Shown here: piece by piece, positions 1 through 7,292 of the stretch
How the letters are laid out: every line of letters starts with the position of its first letter
Numbering within the stretch: position 1 is the first letter of the stretch
Source: Prolixibacteraceae bacterium
GTDB lineage: Bacteria; Bacteroidota; Bacteroidia; Bacteroidales; Prolixibacteraceae
Assembly: GCA_016930735.1 (NCBI GenBank)
Contig: JAFGGF010000186.1
Location: 1-7,571 of the forward strand
Reading direction: 5' to 3'
DNA length: 7,571 nt
Notes under the pieces: generated by a model
What the model was told of the DNA's origin: nothing
What the model saw: only the letters and a program-made list of their open reading frames with translations
Database searches by the model: none
Position numbers and translations under genes: made by a program

Positions 1-408
1 GGGAAAAATTTCCGGTATATTTTTGATAATGAAGGCAATTATTACAAACTGGATGCAGGCAAACTCCCTGTTGGTAATTACAGTTATTCAGCAGAAGTAA
101 CAATCGGAGAAGAAGAATTTACAGAATCGGGGGAATTTTCTGTAGTCCCGCTTCAAATTGAAAATACCAAAACCAGGGCAAACTTTAATGTCCTGTATCA
201 GATGGCAAATCTTACCGGTGGAGAACTATTTTATTCGGATGAGGCTGAAAAACTGGTTGAAAAAATCAGAAATAACAACAATATTAAACCAACTCATTAT
301 TTTCAGGCTTCCATTACCGAGCTTCTGAACCTGAAATGGCTGTTTTTTGTTATCCTGATAGTATTAGGCGTGGAATGGTTTTTGAGGAAATACTGGGGAA
401 TTTATTGA
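1..408 (+). CDS. C-terminal part of a membrane-anchored VWA/aerotolerance-like protein (5' end outside window)
   Basis: The reading frame is open from base 1 to the TGA at 406-408, so the last 135 residues of a longer protein are present. Residues about 20-56 alternate in a beta-rich, Ig-like way (LPVGNYSYSAEVTIGEEEF). A Leu-Thr-Gly-Gly-Glu turn and a short amphipathic helix follow. Residues about 112-129 form one transmembrane helix (LKWLFFVILIVLGVEWFL) ending in a short basic tail (RKYWGIY), so the bulk of the protein should lie outside the cytoplasm. From memory, this ending is typical of roughly 700-residue Bacteroidota membrane proteins with a VWA or BatA-like N-terminus; that N-terminus is not in the window, so the family call is an inference. 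The next gene starts 19 nt later on the same strand, so the two are probably cotranscribed. An internal ATG at 202 exists but is not the start, because the frame stays open and protein-like upstream of it. Confidence 0.7.
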   Translation, partial: GKNFRYIFDNEGNYYKLDAGKLPVGNYSYSAEVTIGEEEFTESGEFSVVPLQIENTKTRANFNVLYQMANLTGGELFYSDEAEKLVEKIRNNNNIKPTHYFQASITELLNLKWLFFVILIVLGVEWFLRKYWGIY

Positions 409-427
409 TTTTAATTCAGTTCAAATT

Positions 428-1474
428 ATGAACAATAAGGCAATATATATATTTTATCTACTTTTATCTGTTTTATTATCATCCTGTAGTTCAGTTTATT
501 ATTTACAGGTTCAGACCGGAACTCCAGGGAAAGAAGACCTCTCTCCTGAAATCCAAAGCCTGACCCTGATAAACCGTACTGTTGATTCAAACTATTATAA
601 TTATGCAGAAGACACTCTTCAGCAGTTGTTTTACAGGAAACAGTTCAAACTTGATACAGTCCTGTATGACCTGGAATCTGTTGATACTACTTTAAAAGCA
701 CTTGGAGATTTACTTTTTGAATCGGGAAGGTACGATATTGTGATCCCTGAAAACCGGTTTCTTTATAGTAAAAAAAATGGATTTATTACAAAGCCAATGG
801 AATGGGATGAAGTGGATGAACTTTGTAAAACTTTTAACACCAATGCAGTTCTTGCACTTGATTTTTTCAGGACTTCAGTTGCAACAAAATATGATTCCGA
901 GACCCTTTATGATGACGCTGAAGACAGATATTTCAGGGCTTATATGGCAACTATGGCCATTCAATACGAAGCGCTTTTCAGGGTTTATGATCCTGTCAGC
1001 AAAAAAATATCAAACTCTGTTATAAAAGATACCTTATGGTGGGATGATGCCGATTTAAGCAATAAAACGCTGTTTTCAAGGTTTACTTCGGTTAAAGATG
1101 CTCTTATTGAATCAGGGATTGCTGTTGCCCTTGATTATTCCGATAAGATTTCGCCACAATGGAAAAACGACTGGCGCAAATATTTTGATAAAGGAGTGCA
1201 ACAATTCGAAGTGGCTCATGAATACGCAAAAAAAAGTGACTGGGAGAATGCCCTTCAACTTTGGTTAACAGTTTCTGAACAGGCCAGGGGGAAATCGTTG
1301 CGGAGCAAAGCTGAATATAATGTTGCTCTTGCTTATGAAATGCTTGGCGATGTTAACAAGGCAATTGAATGGGGTGTAAAATCTTATAAAACATTTTATC
1401 GTCCGCTTACAGTGGAATATTTAAATATCCTGAAAAAAAGAAAAGCAGAAATTGACAAGTCATTACTTAAATAG
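428..1474 (+). CDS. DUF6340-like lipoprotein with C-terminal TPR-like repeats, paralogue 1 of 3
   Basis: This 348-residue protein starts with a type II signal peptide: one Lys at position 4, a hydrophobic stretch, and the lipobox L-S-S-C with Cys20 as the predicted lipidated residue. The residues after Cys20 (SSVYYL) carry no acidic surface-export signal, so a periplasm-facing location is more likely. A beta-strand with an Asn-Arg pair (LTLINRT, about residues 45-51) is followed by a DTL helix region, a central R-V-Y-D-P-V-S-K-K motif, the DTLWWDD segment, and the SPQW...WRKYF motif. The C-terminus has two TPR-like helix pairs (about 260-288 and 293-326; AEYNVALAYEMLGD is the clearest). The layout and length match my recollection of DUF6340, a Bacteroidota lipoprotein family of unknown function. 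It lies 19 nt after the VWA-like gene and overlaps the next paralogue by 23 nt. No Shine-Dalgarno motif precedes ATG 428. The gene itself is certain; its function is unknown. Confidence 0.88.
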   Translation: MNNKAIYIFYLLLSVLLSSCSSVYYLQVQTGTPGKEDLSPEIQSLTLINRTVDSNYYNYAEDTLQQLFYRKQFKLDTVLYDLESVDTTLKALGDLLFESGRYDIVIPENRFLYSKKNGFITKPMEWDEVDELCKTFNTNAVLALDFFRTSVATKYDSETLYDDAEDRYFRAYMATMAIQYEALFRVYDPVSKKISNSVIKDTLWWDDADLSNKTLFSRFTSVKDALIESGIAVALDYSDKISPQWKNDWRKYFDKGVQQFEVAHEYAKKSDWENALQLWLTVSEQARGKSLRSKAEYNVALAYEMLGDVNKAIEWGVKSYKTFYRPLTVEYLNILKKRKAEIDKSLLK

Positions 1475-2489
1475 TAAAATTCTGTTCTTTTTTCTGGTTT
1501 TAACCGGGTTTTCTGCCTGCACTGTTTATAAAGAATATCCGATCGATGTTTTTAAACCGGGAGAAGTAGCTGTTTTACAGGAGAAACAGAATATTGCTCT
1601 AATCAGCCGAAACTTCAAGTATACGATCGATACCCTTCAGCATTATTATAAAAAAGATTACACGCTGATAAAAGATACAAAAAACCAACATCTGAATATC
1701 GATAGCCTGGCAACTGTAAATGTATTGCAGGGACTGGCAGAACAACTTCAGTCGGGCGAACGGTTTACAGAAACAGAAGTCTGGCCATATAACGTGATCC
1801 GCTCTCATACGGGTGAAAAACTTGCCCCTTTTAGTTGGGAAACAGTTGAAAATCTGACAAGTCCGGTTAATGCCGACCTGTTGATCTCTCTGGAATCATT
1901 GTCTTATTTTTTCAATACGATGGAATCGACCGGCATCGATCCGGAAGTTAATGAAGTAGTTACAGCTGCTGTGTGGGGAATTTACGATCCGGTTTCTAAA
2001 AAAATAATTGAGCACAAACAACTGGTAGATACGGTTTACTGGGACGGATACGATAAAGACGGCAAACAAAATTCCGGCATTCCTGACCGGATTGATGCCA
2101 TCCAAATAGCATCTAAAATTGCAGGGCAGAATTATGGTAAAAGGCTTTCGCCTTCGTGGATGCAGGTAAACCGGATGTACATAATCCCTCCGGTTGACGA
2201 TTTCAGGATTGCTGCAGCAAAATTCAGTGAAGGAAAATTAAATGAGGCTATAAATACCTGGGCTGTTTATACAGATAAAAAATTCAGGAAACTGGCAATT
2301 ATTGCATGTTATAACATCGCTATGGCGTATGAAATGAAAGACGACCTTCAAAAAGCCTCAGACTGGATTTCGGAGTCAGAAAAACTGGCTGTTTCACTCA
2401 GAAGCAAGGAAGACCTGAAAATGATCCTGTTATATAAAAAGATTTTATCTGAAAGAATAAAGGAACTGGAAAAAATAAACCTAAACTGA
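1452..2489 (+). CDS. DUF6340-like lipoprotein, paralogue 2 of 3, TTG start inside the previous gene
   Basis: This 345-residue protein is predicted to be a lipoprotein with Cys23 in a G-F-S-A-C box; Phe at -3 is less usual than Leu. The frame is closed by a TGA at 1431-1433. Between there and the hydrophobic signal core the only standard start is TTG at 1452, because ATT 1479 and CTG 1482 would remove the whole n-region (TSHYLNSK). The first in-frame ATG lies far inside the mature protein. Downstream are ALISRN (about residues 49-54), the central A-V-W-G-I-Y-D-P-V-S-K-K motif shared almost word for word with paralogue 1, DTVYWDG, LSPSW...NRMY, and two TPR-like helix pairs (about 250-276 and 283-316; CYNIAMAYEM). 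The start overlaps the upstream gene by 23 nt in another frame, which suggests translational coupling. The third paralogue follows after 5 nt. Function is unknown. Confidence 0.87.
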   Translation: MTSHYLNSKILFFFLVLTGFSACTVYKEYPIDVFKPGEVAVLQEKQNIALISRNFKYTIDTLQHYYKKDYTLIKDTKNQHLNIDSLATVNVLQGLAEQLQSGERFTETEVWPYNVIRSHTGEKLAPFSWETVENLTSPVNADLLISLESLSYFFNTMESTGIDPEVNEVVTAAVWGIYDPVSKKIIEHKQLVDTVYWDGYDKDGKQNSGIPDRIDAIQIASKIAGQNYGKRLSPSWMQVNRMYIIPPVDDFRIAAAKFSEGKLNEAINTWAVYTDKKFRKLAIIACYNIAMAYEMKDDLQKASDWISESEKLAVSLRSKEDLKMILLYKKILSERIKELEKINLN

Positions 2490-2494
2490 ATCCC

Positions 2495-3532
2495 ATGAAG
2501 CAACTGTTAATACCCATTTTCATTTTTCTTTCAATCTTATTTACAGGCTGTTATACTACGGGAAGGTTTAGAATGATCAATATTGAAGTTTTACAGCCCG
2601 CCGCTATTTTTGAAAACAATCCTGAAAAAATCATAGCTGCAATATATAATAATAACAATACAACCATGGATTCAACAAACTGTGGTTTTATATATAATGC
2701 CGAAATCCTTTTTGATACAATCAATACCGACAGCCTTGCCTCAAGGATCTATTTTAACAGTTTTGTGGAAACGCTCAGAAAAGAGCATTTTTTAGATACA
2801 GTAGTCAGGTTGGAGGGATTTACGAATAAAACTGGGAACGACAGCATCTACTTTTATTCAAAAAATGAGATCGATTCTTTAAAAAGCCTGAATAACAGTG
2901 GTACAATGTTTTCATTAGACCTGTTCAGCATAAATGAAATTGCATATACACATAATATTTATAACGAAACAGGCATAGTTATTATTTTTAAGGCTATCTG
3001 GTCAATTTACACTTCATCATCCGATACAAATAAATTTGTTATTCACAGCGATACAATTACATATGTTAGAGATTATGCAACATTTAATACCAGGAAAACC
3101 ATCCTGCAGGACAGAATTAACCTGATCGACGAAACTTCGGTTGAGATGGGTACCAAATTTGCGTCCTATTTTGTTCCTCACTGGGAGGAAGTCCAACGAA
3201 TGTATTATTTATCGGGAAATCCATTATTTGTTCAGGCAAATAAACTGGCAATTGAGAATAAATGGTTCGAAGCAGCAAAAATCTGGAAAAATCTGACCGA
3301 AAACGGGAATAAAAATATTGTTGCAAAAAGTATGTTCAATCTTGCTGTAGCCTGCGAAATGGAAGGTAAATACGATGTTGCCCTTGACTGGGCTATAAAA
3401 TCTTTTCAGGTTTTCGGGCAGAAAAATACAATGCATGCACACAATTGCCTCGATTATATCAGGATATTATCAACACGGAATCTGGAAATTAAAAAGTTGC
3501 AGGAACAACTGCAAAGTGAAATAATTAAATAA
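2495..3532 (+). CDS. DUF6340-like lipoprotein, paralogue 3 of 3 (most diverged)
   Basis: This 345-residue protein has an N-terminal Lys, a hydrophobic core and the lipobox L-F-T-G-C, with Cys19 as the predicted lipidated residue. It keeps the family layout: a beta-strand (IIAAIYNNNN) where the others have the Asn-Arg strand, TDSLASR, FSLDLFSI, the central A-I-W-S-I-Y segment, DTITYVRD, VPHWEEVQRMYY, and two C-terminal TPR-like helix pairs (about 245-275 and 278-312; MFNLAVACEMEGKYDVALDWA). It has lost the D-P-V-S-K-K part of the central motif (TSSSDT instead) and the aromatic W-D after DT, so it is the most divergent of the three. The Asn-rich stretch near residues 50-54 is unusual. ATG 2495 follows the previous stop by 5 nt, so it should be translated from the same mRNA. 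It appears to be the last gene of the operon, since the next gene converges on it. Its biochemical role is unknown. Confidence 0.87.
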   Translation: MKQLLIPIFIFLSILFTGCYTTGRFRMINIEVLQPAAIFENNPEKIIAAIYNNNNTTMDSTNCGFIYNAEILFDTINTDSLASRIYFNSFVETLRKEHFLDTVVRLEGFTNKTGNDSIYFYSKNEIDSLKSLNNSGTMFSLDLFSINEIAYTHNIYNETGIVIIFKAIWSIYTSSSDTNKFVIHSDTITYVRDYATFNTRKTILQDRINLIDETSVEMGTKFASYFVPHWEEVQRMYYLSGNPLFVQANKLAIENKWFEAAKIWKNLTENGNKNIVAKSMFNLAVACEMEGKYDVALDWAIKSFQVFGQKNTMHAHNCLDYIRILSTRNLEIKKLQEQLQSEIIK

Positions 3533-3565
3533 AGAAAATTGAATTTTCATTATTTCACCCCTCTT

Positions 3566-3600
3566 TCAGTCATTTGACTGACATCTCCCCTGTAATCAGG
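3566..3600. other. Two short hairpins in the convergent gap, possible weak bidirectional terminator
   Basis: The 110-nt gap between the two convergent stop codons holds a 6-bp perfect stem with a 4-nt loop (TCAGTC-attt-GACTGA, 3566-3581). A 4-bp stem follows (CCTG-taat-CAGG, 3589-3600) with some further imperfect pairing. Neither is followed by a T-run on either strand, so an intrinsic terminator is not shown. The position, 33 nt after the last lipoprotein gene and downstream of the gene at 3643-4149, is where one would be expected. Confidence 0.3.
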
Positions 3601-3642
3601 AGTATATGGAAACCTCGCGGTAAACCAGGAGGAATTGTTTGA

Positions 3643-4149
3643 CTAAAAGTTCAGGCTCATAAAATCGTGGTAATCCGAATCATCAATCACTTTATTGATC
3701 ATCTGGGTTGAAAAATGGCCTTTCAGGTAGATCAGGGCATTATCGTCGCCTCCAACCAAAACAACCATTTCCTTTATCACGTCTTCATCAACCATTTTCC
3801 CATAAATTGTTACTTTCTCATCATCGCTTTTCATCGACAGCAACTCTTCATACCTGCCATCTTTATTGATACTGTTGTAAAACTCAGCATGAAGGTCAAT
3901 ATCTTCATTCAGGTAATTGTCTTCAACAGTAAGTACTTTGACCTTATCAATGCTGCTAAGTAGTTGCCTTTCCTCTCTTTCAAGGTCGGCAAATTTTGCT
4001 GCAAACCTGACAACAAAACCAGGTACTGTAATGGAAACAACACCTTTTCTGTGCCCGTATTTGAGAAATGCAGTATTTACGGCAGAATTATCGGTACAGG
4101 AAACCAGTGCAAGGGTTGCAATCAGGATTAAAAATGAGATTTTTTTCAT
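3643..4149 (-). CDS. DUF4252-type small lipoprotein
   Basis: This 168-residue protein is read from ATG at 4149-4147 to TAG at 3645-3643. Residues 1-18 are a clear lipoprotein signal: MKK, a hydrophobic core, and A-L-V-S-C with Cys18 as the lipidation site. The mature part has a short beta-strand (GVVSITVPGFVVRFAAKF), an acidic helix, and strands around KVKVLTVED. A Tyr-Glu-Glu-Leu-Leu segment (about residues 100-104) is followed by a strand (KVTIYGKM), the strand KEMVVLVGGDDNALIYLKGH, and a final helix (QMINKVID). This order matches what I recall of DUF4252, a Bacteroidota envelope lipoprotein family of unknown function; members I remember often sit near sigma-factor genes, but none is seen here. 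The gene stands alone: it converges with the lipoprotein operon and is separated from the upstream peptidase by 269 nt. No Shine-Dalgarno motif precedes the start. Confidence 0.85.
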   Translation of the reverse strand: MKKISFLILIATLALVSCTDNSAVNTAFLKYGHRKGVVSITVPGFVVRFAAKFADLEREERQLLSSIDKVKVLTVEDNYLNEDIDLHAEFYNSINKDGRYEELLSMKSDDEKVTIYGKMVDEDVIKEMVVLVGGDDNALIYLKGHFSTQMINKVIDDSDYHDFMSLNF

Positions 4150-4312
4150 GGCTTTAAGTTTGTTTCAGTTATGACGCAGAACATCAAAATTCGTTACTTC
4201 AAAGTTGAAAATAATTATCCGATGAAGGTATTTTTTTCGACAAGCACACGAAATCCAAAGACAAAAATCAGTGGTTTAAAAAATAAAATCGAATCCTTAA
4301 AAATTTTGGAAC

Positions 4313-4386
4313 ACGGATAAAACAGATTAGACGGATTTAAACAGATAATATCAGTGAATATCTGATAAATCTGCTAAATCAGTATT
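4313..4386. repeat. Imperfect inverted repeat with an internal direct repeat, intergenic interspersed-repeat-like
   Basis: The gap between the peptidase stop and the DUF4252 gene contains a long imperfect palindrome. The arms pair as CAGATA 4342-4347 with TATCTG 4359-4364 (11-nt loop), CGGATTT 4332-4338 with AAATCTG 4367-4373 (one G-T pair), and GATTAG 4325-4330 with CTAAATC 4374-4380 (one bulge). A few more pairs lie outside, to about 4319 and 4386, for roughly 23 pairs in all. The left arm also contains a direct repeat: ACGGAT followed by AAAACAGAT (4313-4327) and again by TTAAACAGAT (4331-4346). Strings built from CGGAT/CAGAT of this type are, from memory, frequent between genes in Bacteroidota genomes. 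Whether this one is multicopy cannot be seen from one window. The rest of 4150-4418 shows nothing I can identify. Confidence 0.6.
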
Positions 4387-4397
4387 CTATTAGAATA
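4383..4397. other. Short perfect palindrome just downstream of the peptidase gene
   Basis: TATTCTA-T-TAGAATA is a perfect inverted repeat with a one-base centre, beginning 21 nt past the stop codon of the - strand peptidase gene. It directly abuts the larger inverted repeat. As RNA it would be a weak, AT-rich stem without a following T-run, so it is at best a minor part of a transcript end. Confidence 0.35.
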
Positions 4398-4418
4398 GTT
4401 GTTATTCAGGCAATGAAT

Positions 4419-7196
4419 TTAATAACCCAGGTTTTCACCTTTTTCAATTGCCGGGACTCCCTTCTCCATCCACTCAGGCATTGGTTTGCCCTTCAGGTAA
4501 TGGTTAAAAAACTGGAACATCCTTTTGCTTAAATCAACACGGTTGGCCCAGCTTGTAGCATTCAGGTTATGAGGCTCGCCATTATAAGATAGCATCCAGG
4601 CAGGTTTGTTCAGCCTCCTCATTGCAACAAACATCTCAATTCCCTGGTACCACGGAACTGCACCGTCGTCGTCGTTATGCATCATTAAAAGCGGAGTATT
4701 GATTTTTGGTGCGTGGAAAACCGGAGAATTTTCAATATACAACAACGGTTTTTCCCAAAGGGTTCCGCCAATCCGGCTCTGGGTATGCTCATACTGGAAC
4801 ATACGGCTCATGCCCGACCCCCATCTGATACCACCATAAGCACTGGTCATATTCGATACCGGGGCACCTCCCATAGCTGCCGCAAACATATCGGTTTGGG
4901 TTATCAGATAAACCGTTTGATAACCACCCCAGCTTTGCCCCTGCAATCCCATTTTTTCCTTATCGACAAACGGGAATGTATTGATCAGGTAATTTACACC
5001 ACTCACAATTGCATTGTAGGCACTCTGACCCGGATATCCTGTTTTATAGGTAATATCAGGAATAAAAACCAGGTATCCGTTACTCGGGTAAAAAGTCCTG
5101 TTTATTGTTGAGCGGCTGGGGTACGGAATATAATGGCTGTGCATTGTTTCCGAGGACCTTTCATAAAAATAAACGATCATCGGATATTTTTTATCCGGAT
5201 TAAAATATTCCGGTTTATAAAGCAGCCCCTGCAAAGTTTCACCCGTGAACGTAGTCCATTCCACGAGTTCTACGGTTGCCCAGATGTAGTTTTTCTGCTG
5301 TGGATTGGCATCTGAAAGCCTTTCAGCCTGTCCAAAATCAAGGTCGCTGACCCACAGGTCAGGAAAGGTTTTTACATCTTCTTTGGTCCAGATTATCTTA
5401 TCAGCCTTTTTTGCTTTTACAGGAGTTGAAAATGAATATTTATCAACCAGCAATAATTTAGGGTCTTTTACGGCATTAAAAGTGGTTTTGAAATATCCGG
5501 ATGACATGGTCCTTTCATCAAATGCCGACAGGATTATACTTTTATCAGTAGGGATAAATTCCTCTTCCCTGTCGAGCCTTACATAACGAAGCCGGGTGTT
5601 GTTTCGTCGTCCGAAAGCCTTGGAAATGTTTACCGGGACTTTCTCTCCTGTGGGATCAATTTTCCAGATATCATAACGATCGTAAATAAAGACAAAACGG
5701 TCGTCGTCAGCCCAGCCAGCAACTCCATAGGGCCGTGGGTCTGAAGGAGAATCATGCCTTTCATCGTAAAACGAGACAGGAATTTTTTTTGTAAGAGCTA
5801 TGGTGTCCTTTTTTTCCCGCCCTGTTGATTTCGCATAATAACTGCTATCACTGTCGTTATACCAGATAAGATATTTCCCTGCTGGTGACAGCCTTACATA
5901 CGACTGGTCTGTCAGAACCTGGTTTTTTATACCCGATCTTAAATCGATAAGGTAATAATCGCGGTTGTTTTCACCTGTCCAGCTTGAAGCGCGCAGGTAA
6001 GGAGTTTCATCGCTGCCAAGGGCAATGTCTGCATCCCCTTTCAATATGGTGCTCACATTCTTTATATTGACATCAGCCAACTGAATGTACTTATGTGTTT
6101 CTGTAAAAAATACTGCCTGATAGGTTCGTTTTTTTTCTTCCGCAGCTTCGAGTTTTTGCTGAGGCTGTAATGTCAGGTCTTTCCAGTTCCAGATATCCAG
6201 TTTGGGTTTTTCATCCTCCGGAATTGTGTCTTTTGGCGCGTGTTCAGGTGATTCAGCCGTACAGAAATACAGTTTGGTCCCGTCTTCTGAAAACCAGATC
6301 CGCCCGTTCTCACTGGGCGACCAGCCAATAGGGATCCCAGATGTATAACTGTCAACAATCATTTCGGGATTTGTTTCTTCAACTGTACCGTAATACAACT
6401 TGTATATTTTTTCTTTGATTGTATCTGCTGAATAAAGAAAACCGTACTGGCTGCCTGTTTCATCCGAAATTATTTTTTTTGCCCAGCCCTGTTCATCAAA
6501 TACCGTTTTAACAGTTGCTGTTTTTGTATCGAACATCCGGATTTTTGACCATGTGTTTACACTATCTTCCATCTGGCTGATAAGCAATATGTTATTTCCG
6601 GGTTTTGAATAAAAAAATTCAGTTACATTCCTGAATACTGTTGTATCGGCATTTGTGGTGTTAAACAAAACCAGGTCGTCGCCGGGTTGTTTGTCCTTCT
6701 TTTTCTTTTCTTTTGTTTTGGTTGTATCTTTTAGTTCAGTTGCTTTTAAAGTTAAGGCAATCCAGTTCCCGTCCTCTTCCGGGATTTTAAACGATTTGAT
6801 TTCGGGATAAACCACTACCGAGTCGTGTTTAAAAACAAATATACCAAGGCTGTCGGCCGGCATATTTTCCTTTTTAACCTTGTCTATTTTTGCTTTCCTG
6901 ATACTGTCTTCCGGTTGTTTGATCTTAAAAACGATATAATTTTCTTCAGGGCTGATCTGTGCATCTGCTCCCCTTTTTAAAGAATCAATCCTGCCGGAAT
7001 GGTGGACAACCAGAATCCCGTCGCCTTTTTGCGGGTTTACTTCATAGGAAATAACTTTGCCATTATCCGAAATCTGTTTGTTGACAAGAGTTTTCCATGA
7101 ATTATAATCATCGAAAGTTAAAGGTTTTTTTACCGGCTGCTGTGACATACCGGTTAAGCCGATTAACATAAAAATCACTGTAATATACTGACGCAT
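4419..7196 (-). CDS. Secreted S9-family (prolyl oligopeptidase family) serine peptidase
   Basis: This 925-residue exported peptidase probably releases short peptides in the periplasm or at the cell surface. I chose ATG 7196 because it starts directly at a signal peptide (MRQYITVIFMLIGLTGMS, with cleavage likely near S-Q). An in-frame ATG at 7235 would add 13 polar residues ahead of it. Residues about 25-640 are strand-rich and propeller-like, with a Lys-rich insertion at about 155-170. Residues about 640-920 are the alpha/beta-hydrolase domain. The nucleophile is Ser755 in G-Q-S-W-G-G-Y. The likely Asp is Asp844 in H-N-D-D-D-G-A-V-P, and the likely His is His876 in G-E-P-H-N-L; the 89- and 32-residue spacings are normal for S9. 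The usual H-G-G-P is replaced by Y-F-Y-E-R (676-680), so a Tyr may help form the oxyanion hole. The C-terminus (GKPMPEWMEKGVPAIEKG) is typical of large Bacteroidota S9 peptidases. Substrate specificity cannot be read from sequence. It is monocistronic as far as seen. Confidence 0.93.
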   Translation of the reverse strand: MRQYITVIFMLIGLTGMSQQPVKKPLTFDDYNSWKTLVNKQISDNGKVISYEVNPQKGDGILVVHHSGRIDSLKRGADAQISPEENYIVFKIKQPEDSIRKAKIDKVKKENMPADSLGIFVFKHDSVVVYPEIKSFKIPEEDGNWIALTLKATELKDTTKTKEKKKKDKQPGDDLVLFNTTNADTTVFRNVTEFFYSKPGNNILLISQMEDSVNTWSKIRMFDTKTATVKTVFDEQGWAKKIISDETGSQYGFLYSADTIKEKIYKLYYGTVEETNPEMIVDSYTSGIPIGWSPSENGRIWFSEDGTKLYFCTAESPEHAPKDTIPEDEKPKLDIWNWKDLTLQPQQKLEAAEEKKRTYQAVFFTETHKYIQLADVNIKNVSTILKGDADIALGSDETPYLRASSWTGENNRDYYLIDLRSGIKNQVLTDQSYVRLSPAGKYLIWYNDSDSSYYAKSTGREKKDTIALTKKIPVSFYDERHDSPSDPRPYGVAGWADDDRFVFIYDRYDIWKIDPTGEKVPVNISKAFGRRNNTRLRYVRLDREEEFIPTDKSIILSAFDERTMSSGYFKTTFNAVKDPKLLLVDKYSFSTPVKAKKADKIIWTKEDVKTFPDLWVSDLDFGQAERLSDANPQQKNYIWATVELVEWTTFTGETLQGLLYKPEYFNPDKKYPMIVYFYERSSETMHSHYIPYPSRSTINRTFYPSNGYLVFIPDITYKTGYPGQSAYNAIVSGVNYLINTFPFVDKEKMGLQGQSWGGYQTVYLITQTDMFAAAMGGAPVSNMTSAYGGIRWGSGMSRMFQYEHTQSRIGGTLWEKPLLYIENSPVFHAPKINTPLLMMHNDDDGAVPWYQGIEMFVAMRRLNKPAWMLSYNGEPHNLNATSWANRVDLSKRMFQFFNHYLKGKPMPEWMEKGVPAIEKGENLGY

Positions 7197-7292
7197 AACA
7201 TTTATTAATTTGAAATGAGTTTCGGTAACGAACATAAAACTTTTTTCTGTGAATTAACATAAATTTTGTGTGAAATGTTTTCATTTTTTTGA

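Noticed and set aside
3117..3442. Two - strand open frames inside lipoprotein paralogue 3
   Set aside because: They are antisense to a well-supported lipoprotein gene, have no domain and no plausible start context.
4713..5111. Open frame of 132 codons on the + strand inside the peptidase gene
   Set aside because: It lies opposite the catalytic domain of a clearly real S9 peptidase and its translation shows no recognisable domain or credible signal. It is a shadow of the coding strand.
6686..6735. T-rich/C-rich run in the peptidase gene as a possible terminator or low-complexity repeat
   Set aside because: It encodes the Lys-rich loop of the peptidase on the - strand and has no hairpin ahead of it.
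7197..7235. Upstream ATG at 7235 as the start of the S9 peptidase
   Set aside because: It would place 13 polar residues before the signal peptide. ATG 7196 gives a normal exported N-terminus with Arg2 and a hydrophobic core.
7229..7236. Possible -7 element (TATGTTCG on the - strand, compared with the Bacteroidota TAnnTTTG) for the peptidase gene
   Set aside because: It has one mismatch and no TTTG-like -33 element at the expected distance, so it is too weak to annotate. The position would fit a start at 7196.
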